Source: Desulfonatronum thiodismutans
GTDB lineage: Bacteria > Desulfobacterota > Desulfovibrionia > Desulfovibrionales > Desulfonatronaceae
Assembly (NCBI RefSeq): GCF_000717475.1
Contig: NZ_JPIK01000005.1
Location: 290,809-354,808 of the forward strand
Reading direction: 5' to 3'
DNA length: 64,000 nucleotides
Shown here piece by piece: positions 25,017 to 34,183 of the stretch. A program made the translations under genes and the position numbers. The notes under the pieces are model-generated. The model worked only from the letters and a program-made list of their open reading frames with translations. It was not told where the DNA came from and did not search any database. Within the stretch, counting starts at the first letter, position 1. Each line of letters opens with the position of its first letter.

Positions 25017-25439
25017 ATGTCCACCTGCATCTTTTGCGAGATCGTCCGGGGCGCGATTCCGTCCGCGACGATTCACGTCACGCCGAACACCATGGCTTTT
25101 CTGGATATTTCCCCGGTTCATCCAGGTCACGCCCTGGTCATACCCAAGGCGCACCACGCCACGCTGTGGGATCTGCCTCCGGATTTGGGCAATGAGTTGC
25201 TGGAGGCGATGCAGACGGTTGCCGGAGCGATCCGCGCCGCCACGAAGGCCGACGGCCTGAACGTGATGATGAACAATTACCGAGCCGCCGGACAGCTGGT
25301 GGATCATGCCCACTTCCATTTGATCCCCCGGTATGAGGGCGATGGTTTGCAGCTTTGGCCGCAAGCGGCGTATCCCAGCCCGGAAGCGATGCAGTCCGCC
25401 GCCGAGTCCATTCGGGCCGCGTTGAACAGGTTGCGCTGA
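25017..25439 (+). CDS. HIT-family nucleotide hydrolase
   Basis: 140 aa, typical HIT (histidine triad) length. CIFCEIVRG near the start has the zinc-type Cys pair, and HAHFHLIPR carries the catalytic triad of histidines (H-x-H-x-H). Such proteins hydrolyse AMP- or GMP-linked compounds. GAGGG lies 6 nt before the ATG. Monocistronic; followed by the inverted-repeat element at 25514-25639. Confidence 0.93.
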   Translation: MSTCIFCEIVRGAIPSATIHVTPNTMAFLDISPVHPGHALVIPKAHHATLWDLPPDLGNELLEAMQTVAGAIRAATKADGLNVMMNNYRAAGQLVDHAHFHLIPRYEGDGLQLWPQAAYPSPEAMQSAAESIRAALNRLR

Positions 25440-25513
25440 CCATCCGGGCTGATCGGCCAAATACACGGGCTAGGCCCGACTCTTTCATTAACTGTGTGAA
25501 AAAGTCTTTACCC

Positions 25514-25639
25514 ACAGTCCGTTCAAAAACCCCAAGTGCAAGGAGCAAAAAAAGTTCAAGGTCGAAGCGTATTTATTCATGCGTGAGAGTTTGAACTTTT
25601 TGCAGCGACGCAGCAATTGGGAGTTTTTCAACGGACTGT
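25514..25639. repeat. MITE-like element with terminal inverted repeats
   Basis: About 126 bp bounded by ACAGTCCGTTCAAAAAC (left) and GTTTTTCAACGGACTGT (right), inverse complements with one mismatch. The interior also shows near-symmetry (AAAGTTCAAG versus TTGAACTTT). A right-half copy occurs at 39519-39581 with about 90 percent identity by eye. No transposase is encoded, so it is probably a non-autonomous or REP-like element. It fills the gap between the HIT and IHF genes. Confidence 0.7.
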
Positions 25640-25678
25640 TAACCCTGCAACCAAGATGAGAGCTACCGGAGAGCAACC

Positions 25679-25969
25679 ATGAGCAGAACACTGACAAAAG
25701 CGGAAATCGTGGACACCATTTACGACAAGGTGGATCGAAGTCGGGGCGAGGTGAAAAAAGTGGTGGAGTCCCTGCTGTCGATCATGAAGACCGCCGTGAA
25801 GCGGGATCATGCGTTGCTGATCAGCGGTTTCGGCAAGTTCGAGGCCTACCCGAAAAAAGCCCGCAAGGGACGCAACCCGCAGACCAGCGAGACCATCACC
25901 CTGGACCCGCGCAAGGTCATTGTTTTTCGGCTTTCCAAAAAATTTCGGGCCGAAATCAATCCGCAATAA
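25679..25969 (+). CDS. Integration host factor alpha-type DNA-bending protein
   Basis: 96 aa HU/IHF family. KAEIVDTIYDKV opening, ISGFGKFEAYPKKARKGRNPQT with the DNA-intercalating beta arm (the P after RN), and FRLSKKFRAEIN end. Length and the extended ends fit IHF-alpha better than HU. A second member is at 51190-51471, so the pair could be an IHF heterodimer. GGAGAGCAACC precedes the ATG. It overlaps the convergent rlpA end by 14 nt. Confidence 0.9.
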   Translation: MSRTLTKAEIVDTIYDKVDRSRGEVKKVVESLLSIMKTAVKRDHALLISGFGKFEAYPKKARKGRNPQTSETITLDPRKVIVFRLSKKFRAEINPQ

Positions 25970-26747
25970 CAAACGCTCCCGGTGTCTGGCGGGCGATTTG
26001 GCTCCTGGCGGCTTCGGCCTTGTCCAGGTTGCCGAATTCGCCCACCTGAACCCGCCAGAAGGTCTGGCCGTCGATTTCGGCCTGAACCGTTCTGCTGCCC
26101 GAGTATCCCCCGGCGCGCATTTCCCGCATCAGGCGGTCGGCGTTTTCCCGCTGGCTGAACGACCCGACCTGCACGAAGAACCTTCCGGGAATTCCGCCCG
26201 GCCACCTGCCTAAAGCCTCCACCCGAACTTTGGCCGTTCCCGGCCGGATCACATCCAGCTCCTGAGCCGCCTTGTAAGAGAGGTCCACGATCCGGTTCCC
26301 GACAAAGGGACCGCGATCGTTGACCCGCAAGACCACGGCCTTCCCGTTTTCCAGATTGGTGACCCGAATCTTGGTTTGCATGGGCAAAATGCGGTGCGCG
26401 GCGGTGAGGTCGTACATGTTGTAGACCTCGCCGCTGGCGGTGCGCTTGGCGTGAAACTGCGGCCCGTACCAGGAGGCGACGCCTTCTTCCGAGAACCCGT
26501 CCGCGGAGGTCAGCGGTTGATAGGTCTGGCCGAGCACGGTGTACGGCCTTGCCGTGGGCGGCAAGGGTGTTTGGGGCGGCTGTGGGCGGCTGACTGTCGG
26601 CCGAGGTTCTTCCCGAACCGGGGGCGTCGAAGGCCGCTGGGGAGGCGGGGACGGTTTAGACGCGCAACCGACCAGCAGAAGCACTCCCATCAGCACCCAG
26701 CAGGCCAGGTGGGCCGTTTTCCTCCAGGGATCATAAATGGATTTCAT
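25956..26747 (-). CDS. rlpA: RlpA-like septal-ring lytic transglycosylase lipoprotein
   Basis: 263 aa. Signal with lipobox LLVGC (Cys at about 28), Pro-rich linker, double-psi beta-barrel domain with GVASWYGPQFHAKRTASGE and VLRVNDRGPF (catalytic-type Asp), and a C-terminal SPOR domain (FFVQVGSFSQRENADRL). RlpA proteins cleave denuded glycan strands at the division site. ATG at 26747 is the start that gives the lipoprotein signal. Confidence 0.9.
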   Translation of the reverse strand: MKSIYDPWRKTAHLACWVLMGVLLLVGCASKPSPPPQRPSTPPVREEPRPTVSRPQPPQTPLPPTARPYTVLGQTYQPLTSADGFSEEGVASWYGPQFHAKRTASGEVYNMYDLTAAHRILPMQTKIRVTNLENGKAVVLRVNDRGPFVGNRIVDLSYKAAQELDVIRPGTAKVRVEALGRWPGGIPGRFFVQVGSFSQRENADRLMREMRAGGYSGSRTVQAEIDGQTFWRVQVGEFGNLDKAEAARSQIARQTPGAFVIAD

Positions 26748-26811
26748 GGTAGTGTCGTCGGCATCGCCCTCCGGCCCGGAAGGGCCGGGGGACTGGCATG
26801 TGGGAAATGAA

Positions 26812-28638
26812 TCAGACTGGCGCATCCCCTTCTTCCTCTTCGAGTTCGGATCGGCGTTTGAGCAGTTCCTCGAAGCGGATGTCCGCGCCCAGGATGGCCT
26901 GGATGTCGTCGTTGGCGTCGAAAACCGGCATGGAAACGGTCAGGCAGAGTTTTCCGGTAATGAACGATCGGTAAAAGTCCGTGATATTCAGCTTTCCCGT
27001 CTGCATCGGGGCGGCGAACCATTCGCGGTCTGAAAGATCCTTGCCTGGGTCGTAGGCCTTGTACTTGGACTTGTCCTCGGGATGGGAAATGCTGCCGGTG
27101 ACCAGACGGCCCTTTGTGTCCACCATGTAGAGGTACTGGATGAAAGGGTATTTTTCCAAGACAGTGTCGATGGCGGTCAGGACGCGCTTGGGCTCCAAGG
27201 ATTTGATTTCCATGTTCTCCGACAGCTTGCGCATGATCCTGGAGGACAGGGTATGGGCCGTCTTCTTAAGCTGGTCGAACTCGGAGGAAAACAGCTGCGG
27301 CAGGTGGCGTTTGACCAGGTTCCACATCTCCTGATTGGAAAAGGAGGTGGTTCGCCCGTCCTCGTAGGCCTTGACGATCCGGTTATGGATTTTGCCCACG
27401 GCCGGATGGCGCTTGTCCACCTGCTGGGTGCCGCGCAGCCCGAAGCGGTTGTTGATCCAGTAGGCCACCCCGGCCCGACCGGATTTGTCCGTGATGATGA
27501 TGGAGACCGGCTTGCCCAGGATCTGACGGGTGTCGAAAATGTTGTAGATTTCCTCGTTCTTGAGCAGGCCGTCCACGTGCACCCCGGCCTTGGTGGCGTT
27601 GAAGTCCTTGCCCACGAAAGGATAGTTGTCCGGGATGGCGTAGCCCAGGACGTTCTCGAAATAGTCCGCGATCTCGGCAATGGTCTGGGTGGCCGCGGCG
27701 TCGTCCTCGCCGGTCAGGGAAATGTACTCGATGGCCAGGGCTTCTACCGGCGCGTTGCCGGTGCGCTCCCCAAAACCGAGCAAGGTGGCGTTGGCCCCGG
27801 AGCAGCCGTAGAGCCAGGCCGTGACCGTGTTCACCAGGGCCTTGTGAAAATCGTTGTGCCCGTGCCACTCCAGCCAGTGGCCCGGAACCTCGGCGTCGTC
27901 GGTGAAGGCCCTGACGATTTTGGCCGTGCAGCGGGGCAAGGATGCACCCGGATAAGGCACGGCATAGCCCATGGTGTCGCAAAGCCGGATCTTTACCGGC
28001 AGGCCACTGTCCTTGGACAGGGCCATCAGTTTTTGGGCCAGGGGAATGCAGAAGCCGTAGATGTCCGCCCGGGTGATGTCTTCAAAATGGCAACGGGGAA
28101 TGATCCCCCATTCCAGGGCTTTTTCCACGACCCGGAGGTAGCCCTCGGCGGTCTTTTCCCGGTCTTTGCCCAGCTTCAGGAAAATGTGGTAGTCCGAAAC
28201 CGAGGTCAGCATGCCGGTTTCCTTGAGCCCCATGTCCTTGACCAGCTTCAGGTCGTCCTCATTGGCCCGGATCCAGCCGGTGATCTCGGGATATCGATAG
28301 CCCTTGGCCAGGCACTGTTCCACGGCCTTGCGGTCCTTATCCGAGTACAGAAAGAACTCGCTCTGGCGGATCAGCCCGCTGTGCCCGCCCAACTTGTGCA
28401 GCAAATCAAAAATATGGCTGATCTGCTCCAAGGTGTAGGGCGGTCTGGCCTGCTGCCCGTCGCGGAAGGTGGTGTCCGTGATGTACATGGGATCCGCCGG
28501 ACGAGGCATGGAAAAGGAATCGTCGAAGCTGGTCCGGCAGATGTTCTTGTAGGGATAAATATCCCGAAACAGTTCGGGCTCGGTACGGTGGTCGATTTCA
28601 AAGCGACCCCGTGATCGGTTCAGATGCATCAAGCTCAT
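26812..28638 (-). CDS. Re-citrate-synthase-like (isopropylmalate/homocitrate synthase family) enzyme fused to a Cache-like domain
   Basis: 608 aa. Residues about 48-430 form an HMGL/isopropylmalate-synthase TIM barrel with ITDTTFRDGQQARPPYT, WHGHNDFHKALVNT and GERTGNAPVEAL. The QQARPPY variant resembles Re-type citrate synthases reported in Desulfovibrio and Clostridium kluyveri (recalled, not searched). Residues about 445-600 look like a Cache/PDC sensor fold: FIQYLYMVDTKGRLV, SDREWFAAPMQTGK, SMPVFDANDDIQAILGADI. No membrane segment flanks it, so it may be a cytosolic ligand-binding regulatory module (inference). The acyl acceptor cannot be told from sequence alone; homocitrate or isopropylmalate synthesis remain possible. 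Confidence 0.72.
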   Translation of the reverse strand: MSLMHLNRSRGRFEIDHRTEPELFRDIYPYKNICRTSFDDSFSMPRPADPMYITDTTFRDGQQARPPYTLEQISHIFDLLHKLGGHSGLIRQSEFFLYSDKDRKAVEQCLAKGYRYPEITGWIRANEDDLKLVKDMGLKETGMLTSVSDYHIFLKLGKDREKTAEGYLRVVEKALEWGIIPRCHFEDITRADIYGFCIPLAQKLMALSKDSGLPVKIRLCDTMGYAVPYPGASLPRCTAKIVRAFTDDAEVPGHWLEWHGHNDFHKALVNTVTAWLYGCSGANATLLGFGERTGNAPVEALAIEYISLTGEDDAAATQTIAEIADYFENVLGYAIPDNYPFVGKDFNATKAGVHVDGLLKNEEIYNIFDTRQILGKPVSIIITDKSGRAGVAYWINNRFGLRGTQQVDKRHPAVGKIHNRIVKAYEDGRTTSFSNQEMWNLVKRHLPQLFSSEFDQLKKTAHTLSSRIMRKLSENMEIKSLEPKRVLTAIDTVLEKYPFIQYLYMVDTKGRLVTGSISHPEDKSKYKAYDPGKDLSDREWFAAPMQTGKLNITDFYRSFITGKLCLTVSMPVFDANDDIQAILGADIRFEELLKRRSELEEEEGDAPV

Positions 28639-28773
28639 GTTGTTGCTCCTTGCGCGGTTGTCCGTAATGCGAAAGACATGGATTTCCTTCCGCTCTTCAT
28701 GTCTTTATTCGCTAAAGAATCAAGAAAATGCAAGTGGTCGGCGGTTCGTGGGCAGGCGTGGCCGATGGATCCG

Positions 28774-29907
28774 TCAGATGAAATCAGCGTAAATGCGCAT
28801 GACTTGTTCCGCCGAGTCCGCCAGGAGGGTCTTGCCGTTGCACATGGCGTCGTGAAGGGAGACCGGACCGCAGCAGATGGAGATGACCGCGGTAATGCCC
28901 GCGTCGTACAGTTCGTCCGTGACCCTACCGATGCTCCCGGCCAGGGCGACGCAGGGGACGCGGTGTTTTTTCGCCAGTCTGGCGATACCCGCTGGGGCCT
29001 TGCCGTAGGCCGTCTGATAATCGATTTGCCCTTCCCCGGTGATGACCAGTTTGGCCTCTTGGACATGGGATTCCATGTCCAGAAGGTCCAGGACCACGTC
29101 GATGCCGGGACGGATTTTCGCGTCGAAGAGTCCGTACATGGCCCCGCCGACTCCGCCCGCTGCTCCGGCACCCGAAACGGCCCTGACGTCCTTGCCCGCG
29201 TCCCGCTCGACGATGTCGGCCAGGTTGGCCATTCCGGCGTCCAGGGCCAGGGCCTGTTCCGGGGTGGCGCCTTTTTGTGGGCCGTAGACCAGGGCGGCTC
29301 CGTTGGGGCCGAGCAGGGGGTTGTCCACATCGCAGATGATTTCAATCCGGACCCGCTCCAGACGCGGATCGGTCTGGGAACGGTCAATGGTCCGCACCCG
29401 GGCCAGGGACGCGCCGACGGGGGGCAGTTCTTCGTGATCCTGGTCGAGAAACTTCACTCCCAGCGCGGCGGCGATGCCCATGCCCCCGTCCACGGTCGCG
29501 CTGCCGCCGATGCCCAGGTAGATGGTCTCGGCCCCGAGATCCAGAGCCCGGCGGATCAATTCCCCGGTTCCGTAGGACGTCGTCTTGTCCGGGTCGCGCT
29601 CCTTCTCGGCCACCATGGCCAGGCCTGAGGCCTTGGCCATTTCGATCAAGGCGGTCCGTCCGCCGGGGGACCAAAAGAAGTCGGACCGGGCGCTTCGAAA
29701 CAGCGGGTCATGGACGTCCATGGTTTCCATGGCTCCGGGGAGCCGCTGGGAAAGAACGTCCAAAAGGCCGTCCCCTCCGTCCGCAATGGGCATTTTCGCG
29801 ATGCGATACGGTTTGGGCACCCGCTTGATGCCCGTGATGATCGCGTCCGCGGCCTCGGTTCCGGACAGGCAGCCCTTGAAGGCGTTGGGGGCGACGACGA
29901 TTTTCAT
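28774..29907 (-). CDS. glxK: Glycerate 2-kinase (GlxK/GarK family)
   Basis: 377 aa, normal family length. MKIVVAPNAFKGCLSGTEAADAI, MPIADGGDGLLDVL, GIGGSATVDGGMGIAAALG and GAGAAGGVGGAMYG are diagnostic motifs. Phosphorylates D-glycerate, feeding glycolysis. It lies 92 nt downstream of the TRAP dctM gene in the same direction, suggesting that the transporter brings in glycerate or a precursor. Confidence 0.93.
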   Translation of the reverse strand: MKIVVAPNAFKGCLSGTEAADAIITGIKRVPKPYRIAKMPIADGGDGLLDVLSQRLPGAMETMDVHDPLFRSARSDFFWSPGGRTALIEMAKASGLAMVAEKERDPDKTTSYGTGELIRRALDLGAETIYLGIGGSATVDGGMGIAAALGVKFLDQDHEELPPVGASLARVRTIDRSQTDPRLERVRIEIICDVDNPLLGPNGAALVYGPQKGATPEQALALDAGMANLADIVERDAGKDVRAVSGAGAAGGVGGAMYGLFDAKIRPGIDVVLDLLDMESHVQEAKLVITGEGQIDYQTAYGKAPAGIARLAKKHRVPCVALAGSIGRVTDELYDAGITAVISICCGPVSLHDAMCNGKTLLADSAEQVMRIYADFI

Positions 29908-29999
29908 GGAGACTCCTGGAGGGGAACGTCACGGGGATTGGGTTGACCCGTGAACGGTTGACGTTCGGGGATGTCTTTCCTGCTTGTGGAAAGTCTTCG

Positions 30000-31259
30000 T
30001 CAGAACAGCACCGGCAGGAACAGCGGCAGGTAGACCACCAGCCAGAGCACGGCGAGCAGGCCGAGCATGTAGGGGATGATGGAGCGGGTGATCCGTTCAA
30101 TGGACAGGCCGGTGATGGACGAGGCCACGTAGAGATTGATGGCCACGGGCGGGGTGATCATCCCGATGGCCAGGCCCATGACCATGATCAGGCCGAAGTG
30201 GATCAGGCTGACCTCCAGCTGGCGGATCAGGGGCAAAAAGACCGGGGTGAGGATGATCAGGGCCGAGGCGGTTTCCACGAAGATCCCGGTCAGCAGGATG
30301 ACCAGCGTGATCAGGAACAGGATCACGTAGAGGTTCGTGGACAGGCCCAGCACGGTTTCGGCGATCAGGGCCGGAATTCCATAGTTGGCCAGAACCCAGC
30401 TCATGATCGCGGAAGTGGCGATGAGGAACATGATCACCCCGGTGGTCATGATCGATCGGCACATGATCCGGTAGACGTCTTTCAGGGACATGTCCCGGTA
30501 GATCACCAGTGAGGCGAACAGGGCGTAGTTCACGGCCACCACAGCGGCCTCGGACGGGGTGAACAGTCCGGAGAAAATCCCGCCGAGAATGATCACCGGG
30601 GTGATCAGCCCCCAGACGGCGCGAAAAAAGGTCCGCAGGATGTTGCGCGCGGAAAAGGCCGCTCCGTGCGGGTAGGAGCGGGCACAGGCCTGGCGCACGG
30701 CGATGGCGATCAGCACCGCGCCCATGGCCACACCGGGCAGGAAGCCGTTCAGGAACAGCCGGCTCACGGACTCCTGGGCCATGACCGCGTAGAGAATCAT
30801 GGGCACGGAGGGCGGGATGACCACGCCGATGGTTCCCGCGGCCGCGATGAGCGAGGCGGAACAGGCCGTGTCGTAGCCCTTGCGCTTGAGTTCCGGGACC
30901 AGGGTGGAGCCGATGGCCGCGGTGGTGGCGGCCCCGGAACCGGAAATCGCCGCGAAGAACATTCCGGCCAGCACCGCGACGATGGACAACCCGCCCCGGA
31001 CGAACCCCAGCAAAGCGTCGGCAAAATCCACCAGCCTGGCCGAGACCTGGCCCTTGGCCATGATGTCTCCGGCCAGGATGAAGAAGGGCACGGCCACCAG
31101 TGGGAAGCTGTCCGTCCCGGCGAACATCCGCTGGACGATGAGCATCAGGGGGATGCCGTCCTGGATCAGGACGAACATGGAGGCCAAGGCAATGGCGATG
31201 GCCACGGGCACCCCGAGGAACATCAGGGCCAGGAACGAGCCGAAGAGCAGCAGGGCCAT
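30000..31259 (-). CDS. dctM: TRAP transporter large permease subunit (DctM)
   Basis: 419 aa with about 12-13 hydrophobic segments. GVPVAIAIALASM, AGDIMAKGQVSARLVDFADAL and GSGAATTAAIGSTLVPELKRKGYD are DctM hallmarks. It carries the ion-coupled solute pathway. It starts 2 nt after dctQ ends. Confidence 0.95.
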   Translation of the reverse strand: MALLLFGSFLALMFLGVPVAIAIALASMFVLIQDGIPLMLIVQRMFAGTDSFPLVAVPFFILAGDIMAKGQVSARLVDFADALLGFVRGGLSIVAVLAGMFFAAISGSGAATTAAIGSTLVPELKRKGYDTACSASLIAAAGTIGVVIPPSVPMILYAVMAQESVSRLFLNGFLPGVAMGAVLIAIAVRQACARSYPHGAAFSARNILRTFFRAVWGLITPVIILGGIFSGLFTPSEAAVVAVNYALFASLVIYRDMSLKDVYRIMCRSIMTTGVIMFLIATSAIMSWVLANYGIPALIAETVLGLSTNLYVILFLITLVILLTGIFVETASALIILTPVFLPLIRQLEVSLIHFGLIMVMGLAIGMITPPVAINLYVASSITGLSIERITRSIIPYMLGLLAVLWLVVYLPLFLPVLF

Positions 31260-31261
31260 GG

Positions 31262-31921
31262 TCAGGCGCCGCTCCCGCGGCTGGAGCCGGAAGTCCGCCT
31301 GGCAACCGGTTCGGAAGGATCAGCCGGGGGATTCACCGGGATTGGTTCGTGACGGATGGTTACGTCCACGACCGGCATCACGGCGGGTGGGCGATGCTCC
31401 GGGAAGATTTCCAGGAGCAGGGCGTGCAGGCCGTGGAGGCTCATCACCCCGAAAGCCGCGGGCATCACGGCGTAGACATAGGGCATGGGCAGGCGCAGGG
31501 AGGCCGTGACCTGAAAGGATTGCAACTGCATGTAGCGCACCGCGTAGAACATGGCCGTCCCGAAAAAGATCAGGGAGGCCAGGATGCCGGCGATGCGCAC
31601 CAGGCGGCCCAGAAGCGCGGGCAGGGAATTCACCAGGAAGGTCACGGCGATGTGCACGCCGCGGCGATAGGCCATGGTGGCCCCGAGAAAGGTGGTCCAG
31701 ACCAGCAGGTAGCGGGACAATTCCTCGGACCAGGGCAGGGCTTGGAAAAAGACCCGGAAGACAATCTGCAGGGTGATCACCACCAGCATCGTCGTCAGGG
31801 CGCAGAAGGCCAGGACACCGGCCACGGCGTCGACCAGGCTTGAGGCCCTGCCGACGCCGTGGACCAGTTTTTCCGGAATCAGGGACGGAGGTATCCGTCC
31901 GGAATGGTTATTGGATGGCAT
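31262..31921 (-). CDS. dctQ: TRAP transporter small permease subunit (DctQ)
   Basis: 219 aa with four hydrophobic segments and the WSEELSRYLLVWTTFLGA signature of DctQ. The C-terminal 45 residues are a Pro-rich cytoplasmic extension. It overlaps the dctP end by 14 nt, so translation is probably coupled. Confidence 0.92.
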   Translation of the reverse strand: MPSNNHSGRIPPSLIPEKLVHGVGRASSLVDAVAGVLAFCALTTMLVVITLQIVFRVFFQALPWSEELSRYLLVWTTFLGATMAYRRGVHIAVTFLVNSLPALLGRLVRIAGILASLIFFGTAMFYAVRYMQLQSFQVTASLRLPMPYVYAVMPAAFGVMSLHGLHALLLEIFPEHRPPAVMPVVDVTIRHEPIPVNPPADPSEPVARRTSGSSRGSGA

Positions 31922-32900
31922 CCAGGATGCGCTGCAGGTACGCGCCGAATCGTTCGCCGTACTTGGTATAAACAGGCGCGACCTTGGCCTGGAAGGCGGC
32001 GGTGTCCGGCTCCATGACGATCTGCATGCCCGCGTCGGCCAGTTCCTGGAGCTGACCGGCTTCCATCTCCGCGTTCACCGCGCGCTCGTGTTCAGCGGCG
32101 GTCTGGGCGGCCTCCAGGAAGATTTCCTGGACTTCGGGGCTCAAACCCCGCCATTTGGCCAGGCCCATGACGAAAATCGCCGGGGCGTAGGTGTGGCGGG
32201 TCATGGACAGGTGGGCCTGTTGCTCGTTGAGCTTGAAGGAGTGGATCACGTTGACCGGGTTTTCCTGGCCGTCGATGGTTTTCTGACGCATGGCGGTCAG
32301 GGCCTCGGTCCAGGCCATGGGCACGGCGTTGGCCCCCAGGGTGGTGAAGGTGTCGATGTAGACCGGGTTCTCCATGACCCGGATCTTCAGGCCGGCCATG
32401 TCGTCAGGGGTGACCACCGGGCGCACGGAGTTGGTCAGGTTGCGGAAGCCGCGCTCGGCATAGGCCAGGCCTTTCAGATTGACCCGTTCCAGATTGTCCA
32501 GCAGCTCCCGGCCGATGGGGCCGTCCAGAACGCCATAGGCCGCTTCCGGAGTGGGAAACAGAAAGGGCAGCTCGAAGACCGCGATTTCCTCAACAAAGTT
32601 GGCCACCGGACCGTTGGTGATGATGCCCATGTCCACGGTGCCCATCTGCATTCCTTCCAGCAGGGTCCGCTCGTCCCCGAGCTGGGCGTTGGGGAACAGG
32701 GCCACGGTGACGGCGCCGTTGGTGCGCTCCTCGACGATTTCCTTGAACTTCAGGGCCGCGATGTGAAATCCGTCCTGCTCGTTGACCACGTGGGCCAGAC
32801 GGATGTTCATCTTCTGGGCAGCCTGGGCCTGGCCGGTGATCCCGAGCCCGCCGCCCAGCACCAGGGCCATGGTCAGCAATCCGAATAAAATCCTTTTCAT
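31908..32900 (-). CDS. dctP: TRAP transporter solute-binding protein (DctP)
   Basis: 330 aa periplasmic protein. Signal peptide ends near GQAQA (about residue 26). IRLAHVVNEQDGFHIAALKFKE, NAQLGDERTLLEGMQMG, LKIRVMENPVYIDTF (with the conserved substrate-carboxylate Arg) and VNVIHSFKLNEQ fit the DctP family. GAGGAGAGGA precedes the ATG at 32900. First gene of dctPQM-glxK. Substrate not certain; glycerate kinase context suggests glycerate or a related hydroxy acid. Confidence 0.93.
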   Translation of the reverse strand: MKRILFGLLTMALVLGGGLGITGQAQAAQKMNIRLAHVVNEQDGFHIAALKFKEIVEERTNGAVTVALFPNAQLGDERTLLEGMQMGTVDMGIITNGPVANFVEEIAVFELPFLFPTPEAAYGVLDGPIGRELLDNLERVNLKGLAYAERGFRNLTNSVRPVVTPDDMAGLKIRVMENPVYIDTFTTLGANAVPMAWTEALTAMRQKTIDGQENPVNVIHSFKLNEQQAHLSMTRHTYAPAIFVMGLAKWRGLSPEVQEIFLEAAQTAAEHERAVNAEMEAGQLQELADAGMQIVMEPDTAAFQAKVAPVYTKYGERFGAYLQRILDAIQ

Positions 32901-32967
32901 TCCTCTCCTCCGGGGTTGTGGTTTTTCGCGCGATGTGTTCGGCGAAACTCTTCTCGTCGCGCCTGGC

Positions 32968-33477
32968 TCATTCAAAGCGCCGGGCGGAAATAATGTATAC
33001 CTCGTCCTTGGGCAGTTCCGGGAAGTCCTGCGTGGGCTTGACCACCTTCCAGTTGATCTTCTTGACCACGTCCGAGCCCTCCACCACTTGGCCGAAGACC
33101 GCGTAGCCGAAGCCTTCGTCGGAATCGTCCTGGTGGTCCAGATCCGGCCCGTTGTCCGCGGCATTGATGAAGAACTCGTCCGTGGCGGAGTCTTTTTCCG
33201 GGGCCCGGGCCATGGCCACGCTGTCCTTGACGTTGGAGAGCCCGTTCTCGGCCTCGTTGGGGATGGGGGCCGGCGTGGGTTTCTTGTTCAACCCGCGATC
33301 GTACCCGCCGCCCTGAATGACGAATCCTCGGACCACCCGGTGAAAGACGGTCCCGTCGTAGTGGCCGGCGTCGACGTATTGCAGGAAGTTGGCCACGGTT
33401 CGCGGGGCCTTGTCCGGATACAGTTCAATGAGCAGATCGCCCAAATTGGTTTCGATGAGAACGAAAGGATTGTCCAT
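32968..33477 (-). CDS. Peptidyl-prolyl cis-trans isomerase, cyclophilin type
   Basis: 169 aa cytosolic cyclophilin (no signal peptide). FHRVVRGFVIQGGGYD, SVAMAR, DEFFINAADN and GYAVFGQVVEG carry the catalytic Arg, Phe and Gln positions. It catalyses proline isomerisation during folding. ATG at 33477 with CGGAGAAC upstream; the frame extends beyond but without homology. Confidence 0.93.
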   Translation of the reverse strand: MDNPFVLIETNLGDLLIELYPDKAPRTVANFLQYVDAGHYDGTVFHRVVRGFVIQGGGYDRGLNKKPTPAPIPNEAENGLSNVKDSVAMARAPEKDSATDEFFINAADNGPDLDHQDDSDEGFGYAVFGQVVEGSDVVKKINWKVVKPTQDFPELPKDEVYIISARRFE

Positions 33478-33715
33478 GAGCGGTTCTCCATGCCGCGCCG
33501 AGCGAAGCGCTTGGCGGGATGCCGTATCAATCTCCCGACATCCCCGGCGGCATTGTAGTGGTGGAAAAAATGATCGGCTTGCAATTCCCAAACCGGGAGT
33601 TCATAATGGAGATACCCAAAAAAGACAAAGGGCGAGGCGACGATGCATCCGCGGTCCGGGTTGACCGTTTTACGCGTTGAGGCGGATGTGCAACCTACAG
33701 CAGAGGAGGTGTCTC

Positions 33716-34156
33716 ATGTCGAACATCAAGAAGATTCTGTGCGCGGTGGATTTCTCATCCGTCAGCGAAAAGGTGGCGGACAGCGCGAAATCCCTGGCCA
33801 AGCCACTGGGGGCTGAAGTCATCTGCATCCATGTGGTCCCGTCCGGAACCATCTACGCCGACTTCGGCATCCCAATGAACTCCATGGAAACGTTCTGCAC
33901 GACCATGGTTTCGGAAGGAGAAAAGACCCTGGCCGAATTCATGGAGCGCCATTTCAGCGACATGAACCACCGGGGCAAGGTGACCTGCGGCGATTTTTCG
34001 GAGGAAATCCTGAATTGCGCCAAGGAAGAGCAGGCTGACATGATCGTGATGGGCACCCACGGACGCAAGGGCATGGATCGTCTGTTGTTCGGCTCGGTGG
34101 CCGAAAAGGTGCTCCGCCAGGCCCCTTGCCCGGTGGTGGCGGTGCGCCCGAGTTAG
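33716..34156 (+). CDS. Universal stress protein, single UspA domain
   Basis: 146 aa. KKILCAVDFSS opening, ADMIVMGTHGRKGMDRLLFGSVAEKVLR carrying the ATP-binding G-x2-G-x9-GS motif, and a CPVVAVRPS end. Perfect AGAGGAGGTGTCTC before the ATG indicates strong translation. Monocistronic, followed by a strong terminator. Confidence 0.93.
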   Translation: MSNIKKILCAVDFSSVSEKVADSAKSLAKPLGAEVICIHVVPSGTIYADFGIPMNSMETFCTTMVSEGEKTLAEFMERHFSDMNHRGKVTCGDFSEEILNCAKEEQADMIVMGTHGRKGMDRLLFGSVAEKVLRQAPCPVVAVRPS

Positions 34157-34183
34157 CCTCGGTTCAATCTGAATCTAAAATGT

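Noticed and set aside
27082..28614. Long open frames antisense to real genes (also 11796-13289, 15800-17410, 41927-44089)
   Set aside because: They are by-products of high GC codon use opposite clearly recognisable genes and show no family motifs.
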